Assembly: GCA_020851375.1 (NCBI GenBank)
Contig: JADZCV010000028.1
Span: forward strand, 1-64,000
Length of the DNA stretch: 64,000 bases
Source: Nitrospirota bacterium
Lineage (GTDB): Bacteria > Nitrospirota > 9FT-COMBO-42-15 > HDB-SIOI813
Direction: 5' to 3'
Shown one piece after another: positions 32,745 through 42,390 of this stretch (the stretch's first letter is position 1; each line of letters begins with the position of its first letter). Under the pieces are notes generated by a model that had not been told where the DNA came from, did not search any database, and worked only from the letters and a program-made list of their open reading frames with translations. Position numbers and translations under genes: made by a program.

Positions 32745-35162
32745 ATGCAACTGGTAAAACAAAAAGAAGTGCGTGAATTAGTATGCAGCATAAGGTCACT
32801 AATAATATTTTTCATTTTATTACTTCTCGTTTCAACTCTTTTTAACGTCTTTCCCGGTTTGACTTCCCATGCCAGCGCGGGGCAAATTACTTTAACCTGG
32901 GACCCCAACACGCAACCCGATTTTGCGGGGTACAACGTCTATTACGGAAATACGTCAGGAACCTATAGCACCAGGTTAAATGTGGGTACTGTTACATCCT
33001 ATACAGTAACGAATCTGTCAGATACAGCAACCTATTTCCTTGCCGTAACTGCCTATGATTCGGCCGGCAATGAGAGTGACTACTCAAATGAAGTCTACAA
33101 TCTCGGACTGGATACGACGCCTCCGGTTATATCCGGTACAACTGCCAGCAGTATTACCAGTACCAGCGCTGTAATTACATGGACTACCAGTGAGTCCTCC
33201 ACATCTCAAATAGAGTACGGCACAACGACATCTTATAATCTTTCAACGACCATAGACAACTCGCTGCAAACATCGCACAGTGTCACATTAACAGGGCTTT
33301 CAGCCTGGACCACTTATCATTACAGGGTAAAGAGCAGTGACGCGGCTGGTAATATGGCAACTTCTTCAGACCAAACCTTTACTACGCTGGCACCGCCTGA
33401 CACAACTTCACCCATCGGCACAATCTCTATCAGCAGCGGAGCGACATACTCAACTGCAACCACTGTCAGCCTGACTCTTTACTGCAGCGACGCAGGCTCA
33501 GGCTGTAACCAGATGCAGTTATCTAACGATGGGACGACCTGGAATACCTGGGAGACTTATGCAACAAGTAAGTCATGGACATTACAGGCTGGTGATGGAA
33601 CTAAAACCGTCTATGCACGGTATCGTGACAACTCAGGCAATGTCTCCTCTAATTATTCAGATACGATCACGCTGGACTCTACTGCCCCCGCGATCTCAGG
33701 AATAAGCGCAAGCAGCCTAACAAGTACACAGGCAACAATTACCTGGACGACCCAGGAAGCCTCCTCCACACAAGTAGAATATGGAACAACGACTTCCTAT
33801 GGTTCCTCGTCAACATTGAACAGCAATCCGGTCACCACCCACAGCGTCACCCTGGCCAACCTCTCAGCATCTTCTACCTATCACTTCCGGGTGAAGAGCA
33901 GTGATGCGGCCGGCAACCTTGCAACATCTTCAGACCAGACCTTTACTACAACAGCGCCGCCTGATACCACACCTCCTGTAATTTCAGGCGTGACCACAGG
34001 CAACATTACAACAAGCGGCGCGACAATAAGCTGGACAACAAACGAACCAGCCACCACCCAGGCAGAATATGGAACAACGTCCTCCCTCGGATCCCTGAGC
34101 CCGTCAGATAGTGCCTTAGTCACGAGTCACTCTGCCATCCTGACGGGCCTCAGCCCCAACACCACCTATTACTTTAAGGTACGTTCTATTGATGGGGCCG
34201 GGAATAACACACTGTCAGCCCAATACTCCTTTGTGACCCTCCAGGTGGCTCTCCCGGATACCCCAACAGCAATCCAGGACCTTCATGTCACTTCCGGCTC
34301 TTCTACCAGGAACTCTGTGGTAGTGATGTGGACCGCCACAGGGGCAGACGGTTCTGTTGGAACAGCATCCCTGTATGACCTTCGTATATCCAAATTAAAG
34401 ATTATAGAAGACAACCTCACTCCAAATACCGGAGAAGTCACATTTGCTAATGCAACAGCCGTAACAGGAGTCCCGGCGCCACAACCGTCAGGGACAAGCC
34501 AGTCCGTTCAGATTACGGGTCTTGAAACCAACACCGTCTACTACCTTGCCATCAAGGCTATTGATAACAAAGGAAACAAGTCCCCTATCTCCAATGTTGT
34601 CAACGAGGGAAACCTCCCCCCCCTCCCCATAACTGCCGTGCGTCAGGGATACACGTTGATTTCATTACCTCTGGCGCCGGTGACCACGGATGTCCAGACA
34701 TTACTCGGAAATATTGTCGGCTCACCTGTGGAGCTCTACTGGTGGAACTCCTCCGGTGGTTCTGATGCCTCCGGAGCCCTTGTGAAAGAAACAAATGTAG
34801 TACCCGGCTATGGCTATTTCCTAAAGTCTGACAGGACAAATGCCGTTTTTAATATAGCCGGTACGATAGTTACCGATCCAAACCGTGCGATCCCTATTCA
34901 ACCTGGATGGAACATGATTGGAAACCCTTACCCTGCTGAAATTGCATTAAAGAATACACAGATAAGAAATCTTGCAACCAGCGAGGTCAAGACCTTCGAA
35001 GAAGCTGTCGTTGCCGGATGGGTGGGTAATGCCATATATAGTTACAACGGGAGCACATATGATTTTGCAATCCATTCAACTGCAACTTTAAGGCTTTGGC
35101 ATGGATACTGGCTTGCCGTATTGGGGGAGGAAATGTATGAACTCATTATTACGAAACCATAA
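32745..35162 (+). CDS. Large secreted fibronectin type III repeat protein
   Basis: This 805-residue secreted protein has a signal peptide (LIIFFILLLLVSTLFNVFPG, cleaved near ASA-GQ). FN3-like units cover about 46-125, 125-215, 311-405, 406-500 and 503-620, with another beta-sandwich at about 215-310. Units share ATITWTT..EYGTTTSY and TYHFRVKSSDAAGN. The C-terminal 170 residues form a different Gly/Trp-rich beta region (PGYGYFLKS, WNMIGNPYPAEI, LWHGYWLAV). No PEP-CTERM signal or LPXTG is present. It is probably an adhesin or matrix protein. TGGAGGAAAC precedes the ATG. It is first gene of the riboswitch-controlled operon. Confidence 0.88.
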   Translation: MQLVKQKEVRELVCSIRSLIIFFILLLLVSTLFNVFPGLTSHASAGQITLTWDPNTQPDFAGYNVYYGNTSGTYSTRLNVGTVTSYTVTNLSDTATYFLAVTAYDSAGNESDYSNEVYNLGLDTTPPVISGTTASSITSTSAVITWTTSESSTSQIEYGTTTSYNLSTTIDNSLQTSHSVTLTGLSAWTTYHYRVKSSDAAGNMATSSDQTFTTLAPPDTTSPIGTISISSGATYSTATTVSLTLYCSDAGSGCNQMQLSNDGTTWNTWETYATSKSWTLQAGDGTKTVYARYRDNSGNVSSNYSDTITLDSTAPAISGISASSLTSTQATITWTTQEASSTQVEYGTTTSYGSSSTLNSNPVTTHSVTLANLSASSTYHFRVKSSDAAGNLATSSDQTFTTTAPPDTTPPVISGVTTGNITTSGATISWTTNEPATTQAEYGTTSSLGSLSPSDSALVTSHSAILTGLSPNTTYYFKVRSIDGAGNNTLSAQYSFVTLQVALPDTPTAIQDLHVTSGSSTRNSVVVMWTATGADGSVGTASLYDLRISKLKIIEDNLTPNTGEVTFANATAVTGVPAPQPSGTSQSVQITGLETNTVYYLAIKAIDNKGNKSPISNVVNEGNLPPLPITAVRQGYTLISLPLAPVTTDVQTLLGNIVGSPVELYWWNSSGGSDASGALVKETNVVPGYGYFLKSDRTNAVFNIAGTIVTDPNRAIPIQPGWNMIGNPYPAEIALKNTQIRNLATSEVKTFEEAVVAGWVGNAIYSYNGSTYDFAIHSTATLRLWHGYWLAVLGEEMYELIITKP

Positions 35163-35844
35163 CATGTATATTCGATTGATCGGCTTCACCATGATGATTG
35201 TGATCTCCTGGATATTTGTTAATCCAGGACATACGGCCTGGCAAGTTGACTTTCAGGTGTCGCTGCCTGATCAGGCAGCGGATAACGGTCATGCATCAAA
35301 CCGGTTGGTCCTGGGCCTGGATAACACTGCTACGGACAACTTTGATAATCTGCTGGATACAGTAGCATATGCCGGAGGTAAAGTTAATGCTTACTTCCTC
35401 CATCCCGAATATGCCACTGCCAAATCCAAATTGTGGCAAGATAAGCGTGACAATCAACTTCCAAAAGAGTGGGAAATTGAAGTGTCTTCTTCTCTGACAG
35501 GACAGGCAAATATAACGTGGGACACTAATAACGTTCCGTCGAATGTGTCCCTTAAGCTTACAGATGGACAGACAGGCACTACAATAGATATGAAGACCAT
35601 GAGCGAATATACCTTTCAGAACAGCCCCACTGTGGCGAGGAAGATCACCCTTCTTGCATCTCAGGATGCAGGTGCCGGTGAGACACCGCAGACCGCCAGC
35701 CAGGGGGGAGGATGCGGTTATATAAAGGACATCGGAAACAATAAATCCAATCCAATGAATCCCGGCACTGCAGCCATAAATGTCCTGATACTTTTTATTC
35801 CACTTGTTGGTCTGCGATTCCTTAGATTGACTATGAGGGGTTAA
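35137..35844 (+). CDS. Secreted protein with Cys-containing tripartite C-terminal tail
   Basis: This 235-residue protein has an N-terminal signal (YIRLIGFTMMIVISWIFVNP) and a beta-rich body with no family I recognise. The C-terminus has three parts: a Gly-Cys motif (QGGGCGYIKDIG), a hydrophobic helix (AAINVLILFIPLVGLRFL) and a basic end (RLTMRG). This layout resembles sorting signals such as GlyGly-CTERM or Synerg-CTERM, but I cannot assign it to a named one. GGGGGAGG lies seven bases before the ATG at 35137, and the gene overlaps the FN3 gene by 26 nt, so the two are translationally coupled. Confidence 0.75.
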   Translation: MNSLLRNHNMYIRLIGFTMMIVISWIFVNPGHTAWQVDFQVSLPDQAADNGHASNRLVLGLDNTATDNFDNLLDTVAYAGGKVNAYFLHPEYATAKSKLWQDKRDNQLPKEWEIEVSSSLTGQANITWDTNNVPSNVSLKLTDGQTGTTIDMKTMSEYTFQNSPTVARKITLLASQDAGAGETPQTASQGGGCGYIKDIGNNKSNPMNPGTAAINVLILFIPLVGLRFLRLTMRG

Positions 35845-35864
35845 TTGGTGTATAAAAGAAGGGA

Positions 35865-36275
35865 ATGATGAACTGGATGGGCTCGTTTTTTAGACGGATA
35901 TTATTCTTCCTTGCGGTCTTTACTCTTGTTGCATGTGCAGGGTGTGGTGGAGAGAACGGAGGAATTGGAAATCTGGGAGGTGGGGGCAACGATACCGGAG
36001 GAGGCAGCGAAAGTTCGGATCCTTCAACACTTTCCTGGGATCGAAACACACAGCCAGATTTGGCCGGATACAAAATCTATTATGGAACAACATCTGGTGA
36101 TTATACTGCATCAAAGGATGTTGGTTTGACTAATACACCCAGCTACCCCAAGTATCCTGTTGCTGACATTAGCAGCCTTAGCAAGGGAGAAAAATACTAT
36201 TTTGTTGTTACAGCATATGATACAGTCGGTAATGAGAGCGATTATTCCAATGAAGTTTATACAATAATACCATAA
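35865..36275 (+). CDS. Small lipoprotein with one fibronectin type III domain
   Basis: This 136-residue lipoprotein has signal FFLAVFTLVAC with lipobox LVAC, a Gly-rich linker (GGIGNLGGGGNDTGGG) and one FN3-like domain. That domain is strikingly like the first FN3 unit of the large protein upstream: W-D-x-N-T-Q-P-D-x-A-G-Y near the start and GNESDYSNEVY at the end in both. It could be a membrane-anchored docking partner for the FN3 protein. The gap to the preceding gene is 20 nt. Three in-frame ATGs (35865, 35868, 35877) compete as start. Confidence 0.82.
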   Translation: MMNWMGSFFRRILFFLAVFTLVACAGCGGENGGIGNLGGGGNDTGGGSESSDPSTLSWDRNTQPDLAGYKIYYGTTSGDYTASKDVGLTNTPSYPKYPVADISSLSKGEKYYFVVTAYDTVGNESDYSNEVYTIIP

Positions 36276-36322
36276 TCTCAAATGTCAGAAAGAGCACACA
36301 GAAAAACACCGGAGGTTATTCA

Positions 36323-38032
36323 ATGAAGAAGTATATAAAAAAGTCTCAACATTTTTGGAGTGGCCTTGTTCTGTTGTTCGTAATCATGGCTTTCCCAGTA
36401 TCTGTTCTGGCAGCACCTGCCATCTTGTTTACAGATATTCTGTCTGGCCCTAATACAGGCGGAAAAAATAACAACGGAGTTTTTGTCTGCATTTATGGCA
36501 AGAATTTCGGAGCCACACAAGGTTTAAGTAAGGTTTTTATCAACAACACAGAAGTGGCATCCTACGAGTATTGGGGAGTTTCTGACACGGCACCAAACTA
36601 TTATGATAAAATTTGTGTACAGCCTGGTACTTCAGTAACAACCGGCGCTATTAAGGTTCGCGCCGATGGAGTAAATTCAAATACGGATCATACTTTTACT
36701 GTTCGATCCGGGAATATATATTTCGTTGACCTAAATTCTCCTGCCAGTCCAGGTACTGGAACATATGCTGATCCATTTAGAAATCCTAATTCCTGCATAA
36801 ATAATAGTAGCATCGTTGCCGGTGATACATGTTATTTCAGGGGTGGAACTTACGGCACTAATACGACTCCTACAATGTATGGTTATACCACAGGTGGAGC
36901 CGTTTTTACGTTACGAGACATCAATAATGGAGGTAGTTCAAGATCTGGAACATCTTCTGCACCTATAGCATTTGTTGGTTACCCTGGCGAAGATGTATTT
37001 CTCAATGCCCAAGGTTCTTCCAGCCCAATTAGGGGTTTTCGCGGCTATTTTGCCCCTGATTGGATAACAGTGGCTGGATTTAGGGTTTTAGCTTTTACGG
37101 TATGTTTTTCGGCAGGATCAAATCAAGACCGTCAAGGTAACGGTTGGAGGATTGTTGCGAATAACTGTAACGGATTAACCACAACTAATATGGTTCAGAC
37201 TGGAACAATACTACCCGGAAAAGATAATGCGAAGGTTTTAGGAAATAGGATTTGGGGAGGCAGGACTGGTAGTAAGTTCGACCATGCTGTATATTCTCAA
37301 GCTTGTTCTCAAGATACGGAAATGGCATTTAACCATGTCTATGACAATAGTTTTGATAGCGGACCTCTTTTATCTTTAAATTACGAATCAACGAATTGCG
37401 CATCGACAGAATATGCAGGCAATGTGTATATGCATGATAACTTCCTAGATGCTACTAATTATCCGGTAAGATGCATTTATATATACGAACAATCTTATCG
37501 TACGGGTGATCCCACCCCGCCTCCCACGGCTTATATCTATAATAATGTCTTTTATAACTGTGGATATTCTACCGATGGCGCACTTGCTCTTGCAAATGGG
37601 AATGCAGAAATATACAACAATACATTTTATAATACGCGGTCATATGCTATCAGTTTCAATAATCCAAATGGCGCTCCTATACCATCTGTCATTATAAAGA
37701 ATAATATTTTTCACAATCAGAGTGGGTCTAATGGTTATTATAGGCAGTCAGATATTGTTTCATCACTAACATCTTCCAATAATCTTTACTACGGTCTTGG
37801 TACCTACTCAGGTACGGAAGATTCAAACCCAAGGACTGGGGATCCCTTGTTTGTTAATCCCACAGCAAAAGATCTTCATTTAAGAAGCAGCAGCCCGGCT
37901 TTTAAAGCAGGGTTATCAACAGTTAATAACGTCCTAACGAAAGATTTTGAGGGTATTTTACGGACAAAAGATTCTTTTTTTGATATAGGTGCATACGAGT
38001 ACGTTGTAACTCCACCTGTTAACTTAAGATGA
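36323..38032 (+). CDS. Secreted right-handed beta-helix protein with an IPT/TIG-like domain
   Basis: This 569-residue secreted protein has a signal peptide (LVLLFVIMAFPVSVLA-AP), then an IPT/TIG-like domain (about 35-125: GPNTGGKNNNGVFVCIYGKN). A parallel beta-helix follows (about 130-520) with repeated motifs such as YIYNNVFYNC, EIYNNTFYNT and IIKNNIFHNQ. The C-terminal FDIGAYEY is common in such surface proteins. The fold is that of pectate lyases and EPS depolymerases, but catalytic residues cannot be named. It ends the riboswitch operon. Its base composition is more AT-rich than the FN3 genes. Confidence 0.85.
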   Translation: MKKYIKKSQHFWSGLVLLFVIMAFPVSVLAAPAILFTDILSGPNTGGKNNNGVFVCIYGKNFGATQGLSKVFINNTEVASYEYWGVSDTAPNYYDKICVQPGTSVTTGAIKVRADGVNSNTDHTFTVRSGNIYFVDLNSPASPGTGTYADPFRNPNSCINNSSIVAGDTCYFRGGTYGTNTTPTMYGYTTGGAVFTLRDINNGGSSRSGTSSAPIAFVGYPGEDVFLNAQGSSSPIRGFRGYFAPDWITVAGFRVLAFTVCFSAGSNQDRQGNGWRIVANNCNGLTTTNMVQTGTILPGKDNAKVLGNRIWGGRTGSKFDHAVYSQACSQDTEMAFNHVYDNSFDSGPLLSLNYESTNCASTEYAGNVYMHDNFLDATNYPVRCIYIYEQSYRTGDPTPPPTAYIYNNVFYNCGYSTDGALALANGNAEIYNNTFYNTRSYAISFNNPNGAPIPSVIIKNNIFHNQSGSNGYYRQSDIVSSLTSSNNLYYGLGTYSGTEDSNPRTGDPLFVNPTAKDLHLRSSSPAFKAGLSTVNNVLTKDFEGILRTKDSFFDIGAYEYVVTPPVNLR

Positions 38033-38061
38033 GCTGAACTATTAGATTAAACCTGTTTGCA

Positions 38062-39249
38062 TCAAACAGAGAACTGCCCGATTGCATGAATGATATTTTG
38101 TGAGTCATTTAGCCAGTTGTATTTGCTAATGACTGCCTTTTTTCCATTGTGTCCAATGGTTTCATAATTGTGTGTTGATAACAAGGTTATTATAGCCTTT
38201 GTTAGATCTGAGACATCCCCGCTCTTGAACACCAGGCCACAATTTGATTCCTCCACGATTCTTCGAAGGGGAATACAGTCTGAGACGACAACAGGTTTGC
38301 CCAATGCCATATAGTCGAAGATTTTGTTGGGTATAGTAGTGTCCGTGTGTTCACTTCGCAAGTGGGGTATGAAACAGATATTACTATCCTTTATTATAGC
38401 AGGTATCTCTTTGATATCTATCCATCCTGGAAATTCAACGTTATCTTTAATACCTAGAGATTCGGATAACTCGATTAAACGCCTTCGCTCAGTACCATCA
38501 CCAATAATTAATAGTTTAATTAAACTATATTTCTTCATGACATTGGGAAGAGCACGTATCAACAATTCGATACCTCTATGGGCATCAATCTTACCTACAT
38601 ATAAAAGGTTAACAAGTTTTTTATCATCGGGAAATATAGTCTGCAATTGACCTTCCTTAGAAAGGTAAAATTCCATTTCAGGAGTATTTCTTATAATGGT
38701 GATTTTGGAATCAGGCACTCCCATATTGCAGAGTCGGGTCATCTGTTCCTCAGCAACAACGAAGACGTGGTCTATATATTTCACAGCCAATTTTTCATAT
38801 GTTTTGGGTAACCAACCTTGTCCAAAAAGAAATGGCCTGTAATAAGGATTCTGATAAGCAATTAACGCTGCTGGATAGTTCTCTGCCATGTCCAAAAGTG
38901 TAGGAATATGCAGGCATTTTCCTACAGCCGAAGTCATAAGCGATAAAGGAATATCTCTGACAACTAGGAGATCCACTTTCTGCCGTCGCATTATTTTTAG
39001 TGCGGTGAAGAACCAGAATGGATTAAAAAAAAGAGGATAACTAATCAATTTGTTAAACAGTGGCCATTTTATCTTCTTCAGAGAAATCCTGCATATGGTA
39101 AGTTGCCCCTCCTGTTCCATCGCCGGAAGCCCATTTCTACCTTTACAGACCAGACAAACTGAATGTCCCGCATCCAAGAAAACCTTGATCATCTTCTCTA
39201 TGCGTACATCCCATGGATATACACAATGCCATATAATTCCGATTTTCAT
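38062..39249 (-). CDS. Glycosyltransferase family 4 protein (a)
   Basis: This 395-residue GT-B glycosyltransferase has the N-terminal domain start MKIGIIWHCVYPWDVRIEKM and a C-terminal donor domain with YVGKIDAHRGIELLIRALP, LIIGDGTERRRLIEL and IPNKIFDYMALGKPVVVSD. It should add one sugar to the lipid-linked EPS repeat. The ATG at 39249 has AGGATGGG upstream and falls after the end of the preceding gene. It is the last gene of the long minus-strand EPS train, 30 nt from the convergent beta-helix gene. It is AT-rich relative to the genes at 44-64 kb. Confidence 0.9.
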   Translation of the reverse strand: MKIGIIWHCVYPWDVRIEKMIKVFLDAGHSVCLVCKGRNGLPAMEQEGQLTICRISLKKIKWPLFNKLISYPLFFNPFWFFTALKIMRRQKVDLLVVRDIPLSLMTSAVGKCLHIPTLLDMAENYPAALIAYQNPYYRPFLFGQGWLPKTYEKLAVKYIDHVFVVAEEQMTRLCNMGVPDSKITIIRNTPEMEFYLSKEGQLQTIFPDDKKLVNLLYVGKIDAHRGIELLIRALPNVMKKYSLIKLLIIGDGTERRRLIELSESLGIKDNVEFPGWIDIKEIPAIIKDSNICFIPHLRSEHTDTTIPNKIFDYMALGKPVVVSDCIPLRRIVEESNCGLVFKSGDVSDLTKAIITLLSTHNYETIGHNGKKAVISKYNWLNDSQNIIHAIGQFSV

Positions 39250-39262
39250 GATCCCATCCTGC

Positions 39263-40051
39263 TCAAGATTTTGAAGATGTGGCAAACCTGTGCCATATAC
39301 TGTAATAAACTTTATTACCAATAGCCTTTTTAAGAAATGCTTTCAATGCGTAATCAATTCTCTTCTTAACTATGTATGTACTGTTTGACTTGACAATTTG
39401 TTGAAATGTTTTAATTCTAACTGTGGAATCGATCAAAAAACGTCCACCAACGGGAATGCGCCCTCCTATGACTTTATTTGTTGGTACTGATGTAAGTAAC
39501 CCACAGTAACCTGTATCTGCAGCAACATCAATCACCTCTGGACGGTATCGGCCGCCAGGACATGATAAAAATGAGACCTCCTGACCAGTAACATCCTCTA
39601 AAAAAGACTTGGATTTATATAATTCATCTACAATATCTCTTGATGAAAGCTCATCAAGAAACCTATGACTGTGTGTGTGAGAACCTATTGTCATGCCACT
39701 TTCAGACATAGCCCGAATCTGTGTTCGTGACATATAATCTTTTCTTTTACCTGTATAACCCGTAGTTATAAAAAATGAGGCTTTAAGACCCAATTCAAGA
39801 AGTAAGGGCAACACGTGGGAATAATTACTTATATGCCCATCATCAAAAGTCAAAATAATACTATTCGAGGAATGAACTGATGTGGAACCTCGCATATAGA
39901 AATAGTCAAAATAATTTTTCATAGATAACGTTCGGATAGCATTGTACTTCACAAACGCCAGCTGTTCCGAGAATATATTTAATAAAACAGTGTATCTATG
40001 CATTAGTGTATCCGATGCCAACACATCGTGATACATCAAGACTGGCATCAT
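39263..40051 (-). CDS. NodB-type polysaccharide deacetylase (a)
   Basis: This 262-residue carbohydrate esterase family 4 protein shows LTFDDGH (catalytic and metal Asp), SHTHSHRFLDEL (metal His pair) and SCPGGRYRPEV. It removes N- or O-acetyl groups from the polysaccharide. No clear signal peptide is seen, so it may act in the cytoplasm or stay at the membrane. The ATG at 40051 has AGGAAGGG upstream. It lies 13 nt before the GT-B gene downstream. It is one of three deacetylases in the cluster. Confidence 0.88.
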   Translation of the reverse strand: MMPVLMYHDVLASDTLMHRYTVLLNIFSEQLAFVKYNAIRTLSMKNYFDYFYMRGSTSVHSSNSIILTFDDGHISNYSHVLPLLLELGLKASFFITTGYTGKRKDYMSRTQIRAMSESGMTIGSHTHSHRFLDELSSRDIVDELYKSKSFLEDVTGQEVSFLSCPGGRYRPEVIDVAADTGYCGLLTSVPTNKVIGGRIPVGGRFLIDSTVRIKTFQQIVKSNSTYIVKKRIDYALKAFLKKAIGNKVYYSIWHRFATSSKS

Positions 40052-40084
40052 AATTTCCCTTCCTCTAACATTATGATGAAGCAA

Positions 40085-41206
40085 TTAAACCTCGTTCAGC
40101 TTTTTCTCTAATAACAACGCATCAACAAAAAACTTTGTAGCCCAATTAGGAAAAGCAAATCTTTGATATTGACCCCAAATAGGATATGAACCACTTATCG
40201 CTCCTCTAATTGAAGGTTCTCCATCAACATCCTGGCAGTAACATAAAAACCTATTGATTTCTTGCGCCACATGGAAAAACTCTTTTGAACCTCTTGCTTC
40301 ATACAACCGTAAAAAGATTCCTGCAATTTGCGCATTGCCTGTCAGACACGAATAATTAACATCTGATTTCCATTGAGAGTCATATGTTCCATACAAAAAA
40401 CCATCCTTACACACTTCTAACAGAGCTTTTCCTGCTTTTAGTGCGCCATCAATATAATCGTCTCTCCCTATACAAATACCTGTTTTCATAATCCCCTCAA
40501 TTGTGTAGGCTATAGTATGGGTATAAGGTGTACTGTGTGTCTTTTTGGTAAAACCAGCATCGTCGAACCAACCATTATCATGTTGTCTTGAAATTGCCCA
40601 ATCTATATTTCTAATGGCAGCTTTGGAATAGAAATCATCTTTAATATATAGTCCAAGCTCCGCTAAAGCCCATGCAACCATCGTATAGTACACATGAGGA
40701 ATATTATTATATGTATAATCCCTCCACATGCCTTCTGAGCTCTGAGCACTAACCAACCATTTTCCGGCTCTTATAGCACCGTCAATATACTTTTCCTGCT
40801 TCGTTACTCTGTGTGCATCAATCAAACCAAAAATAATTTGGCCGGTATCAAATACAAAACTACTATAGCCACTTCCTAATGGACCACCTTTAAAGCTACC
40901 GTCCCTCTGCTGAATTGATAATTCCCAATCCGCCATTCTGATTGCTCTCTGATAATATTTGATATTTTTAGTCAAGTTAGCATAACTGAGAAATGTCGGA
41001 ATAATGTATCCTGTAGTTTCAGGATAGGATGTATCCCAACCCTTCAATAAAGAATATCTTAATGATACACCTCCATCGGTTGAAGCATCTTGTGCCACAC
41101 AAAGCCAGTCCATGGCGGCTTGAATATGGTAATCTAATGATACAAATCTTTTATTTATAGGACTTATATCCCTAACAATCCTTTTTGTCAGTGATAAAAT
41201 ATTCAT
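40085..41206 (-). CDS. Alpha/alpha-toroid protein, probable polysaccharide-modifying enzyme
   Basis: This 373-residue protein consists of helical hairpins with repeated QxxDGSF-like turns (SIQQRDGSFKGG, SAQSSEGMWRDY, RQHDNGWFDD), an (alpha/alpha)6-type toroid as in six-hairpin glycosidases, lyases and the C-terminal half of glucuronyl C5-epimerases. I cannot choose among these, and no signal peptide is seen. It lies between a deacetylase (no gap to speak of) and a glycosyltransferase (68 nt), so it likely acts on an EPS sugar or precursor. Confidence 0.65.
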   Translation of the reverse strand: MNILSLTKRIVRDISPINKRFVSLDYHIQAAMDWLCVAQDASTDGGVSLRYSLLKGWDTSYPETTGYIIPTFLSYANLTKNIKYYQRAIRMADWELSIQQRDGSFKGGPLGSGYSSFVFDTGQIIFGLIDAHRVTKQEKYIDGAIRAGKWLVSAQSSEGMWRDYTYNNIPHVYYTMVAWALAELGLYIKDDFYSKAAIRNIDWAISRQHDNGWFDDAGFTKKTHSTPYTHTIAYTIEGIMKTGICIGRDDYIDGALKAGKALLEVCKDGFLYGTYDSQWKSDVNYSCLTGNAQIAGIFLRLYEARGSKEFFHVAQEINRFLCYCQDVDGEPSIRGAISGSYPIWGQYQRFAFPNWATKFFVDALLLEKKLNEV

Positions 41207-41274
41207 TTATAGTTATGTCAATGATTTTATTTTGTCTGCGTGTTCAGTATCTGTTTTAATAATAATTCTCAACC

Positions 41275-42390
41275 TTAACTAATAACTTGAGCATAAACAG
41301 CTTCATATTTATTTGCCATAAATGTTGAAGAATAGCTATCATAAACAACCTTACTAGCGGTTATGGCGAGGTGATCTGCTTTTTTAGTATCTAATAACAG
41401 GTACTGAATAGCCTGTCTCAAAGCTGTTACATCTCTTATTTCAACAATCAAACCAGACACATTACTTTCAATAATACGGGGTATATCCCCCACCCGCGTC
41501 GCCACAATCGGCACGCCGCACGCCATCGCCTCCAGGATGACCATTGGAAAAGCCTCTTTTAACGAAGGGAGCACAAAAACATCCAATGCCGAATAAATAA
41601 GCGGAGTATCATCTCTTTTGCCGGTGAATACAACCCTATCCTCGATTCCTAAAGATTTGACTTCAGCTTTTAGTGCGTCAAGATTGTCGCCGTCTCCCAC
41701 GATGATTGTACTAAGATCATGCCCTTCGGAAACAAGTTTATATGTTGCCTGCAATAAGTAGGAGATGCCTTTCTCAGGGGATAGCCGTCCAACAAACCCA
41801 ATAACCTGCTTACCCTCAAGCCCGAGGGCCTTTTTTGCTTCATCCTTTTCCATGACCCGTCTGTATCTTTGAACATCAATTCCATTCTCGATCTTCCTGA
41901 TTTTAGGGGCAGGTACATAATTGTTTAATTCCTGGACTACTTCATCGGAGACACCAACAACTACATTAAAATTTCGTAATATATATTTATCAAGCTTAGC
42001 GTAAAAACGCATATTAAAGTCATACCCCAGCCAATTATGACATGTACTGACCAGTTTAGACTTTGTTCCTAATCTCGCTATATATGAATAAAAATTCGTT
42101 TTATATTTATGACTGTGAATAATATCTATTTCGTTATCTCTTATATACTTGCGTAGTAATAAAATGGTCTTAATATCCATCTTCCCTTTGCAAGGGAACA
42201 CAACGCCATCAACAAGATAAGGATTCACTATCTTCAATATATCCATATTTGAGTTTTTGTTATTGTAAAACACCCCAAGATAGTTTTTAACACCTGTCTC
42301 CGTAAGCTGATGAATTAATTCTGCGGCCATATTTTCAGCACCGTGATAACCGGTACTGCTTAGTAGATGCAGGACTTTCACAGAATTCAT
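41275..42390 (-). CDS. Glycosyltransferase family 4 protein (b)
   Basis: This 371-residue GT-B enzyme has the acceptor-domain start VLHLLSSTGYHGAENMAAEL, FVGRLSPEKGISYLLQA and the E-x7-E motif EAFPMVILE in the donor domain, followed by AMACGVPIVATRVGDIP. It overlaps the sulfotransferase gene by 4 nt (ATGA), so the two are coupled. It probably transfers a hexose or N-acetylhexosamine to the EPS repeat. Confidence 0.92.
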   Translation of the reverse strand: MNSVKVLHLLSSTGYHGAENMAAELIHQLTETGVKNYLGVFYNNKNSNMDILKIVNPYLVDGVVFPCKGKMDIKTILLLRKYIRDNEIDIIHSHKYKTNFYSYIARLGTKSKLVSTCHNWLGYDFNMRFYAKLDKYILRNFNVVVGVSDEVVQELNNYVPAPKIRKIENGIDVQRYRRVMEKDEAKKALGLEGKQVIGFVGRLSPEKGISYLLQATYKLVSEGHDLSTIIVGDGDNLDALKAEVKSLGIEDRVVFTGKRDDTPLIYSALDVFVLPSLKEAFPMVILEAMACGVPIVATRVGDIPRIIESNVSGLIVEIRDVTALRQAIQYLLLDTKKADHLAITASKVVYDSYSSTFMANKYEAVYAQVIS

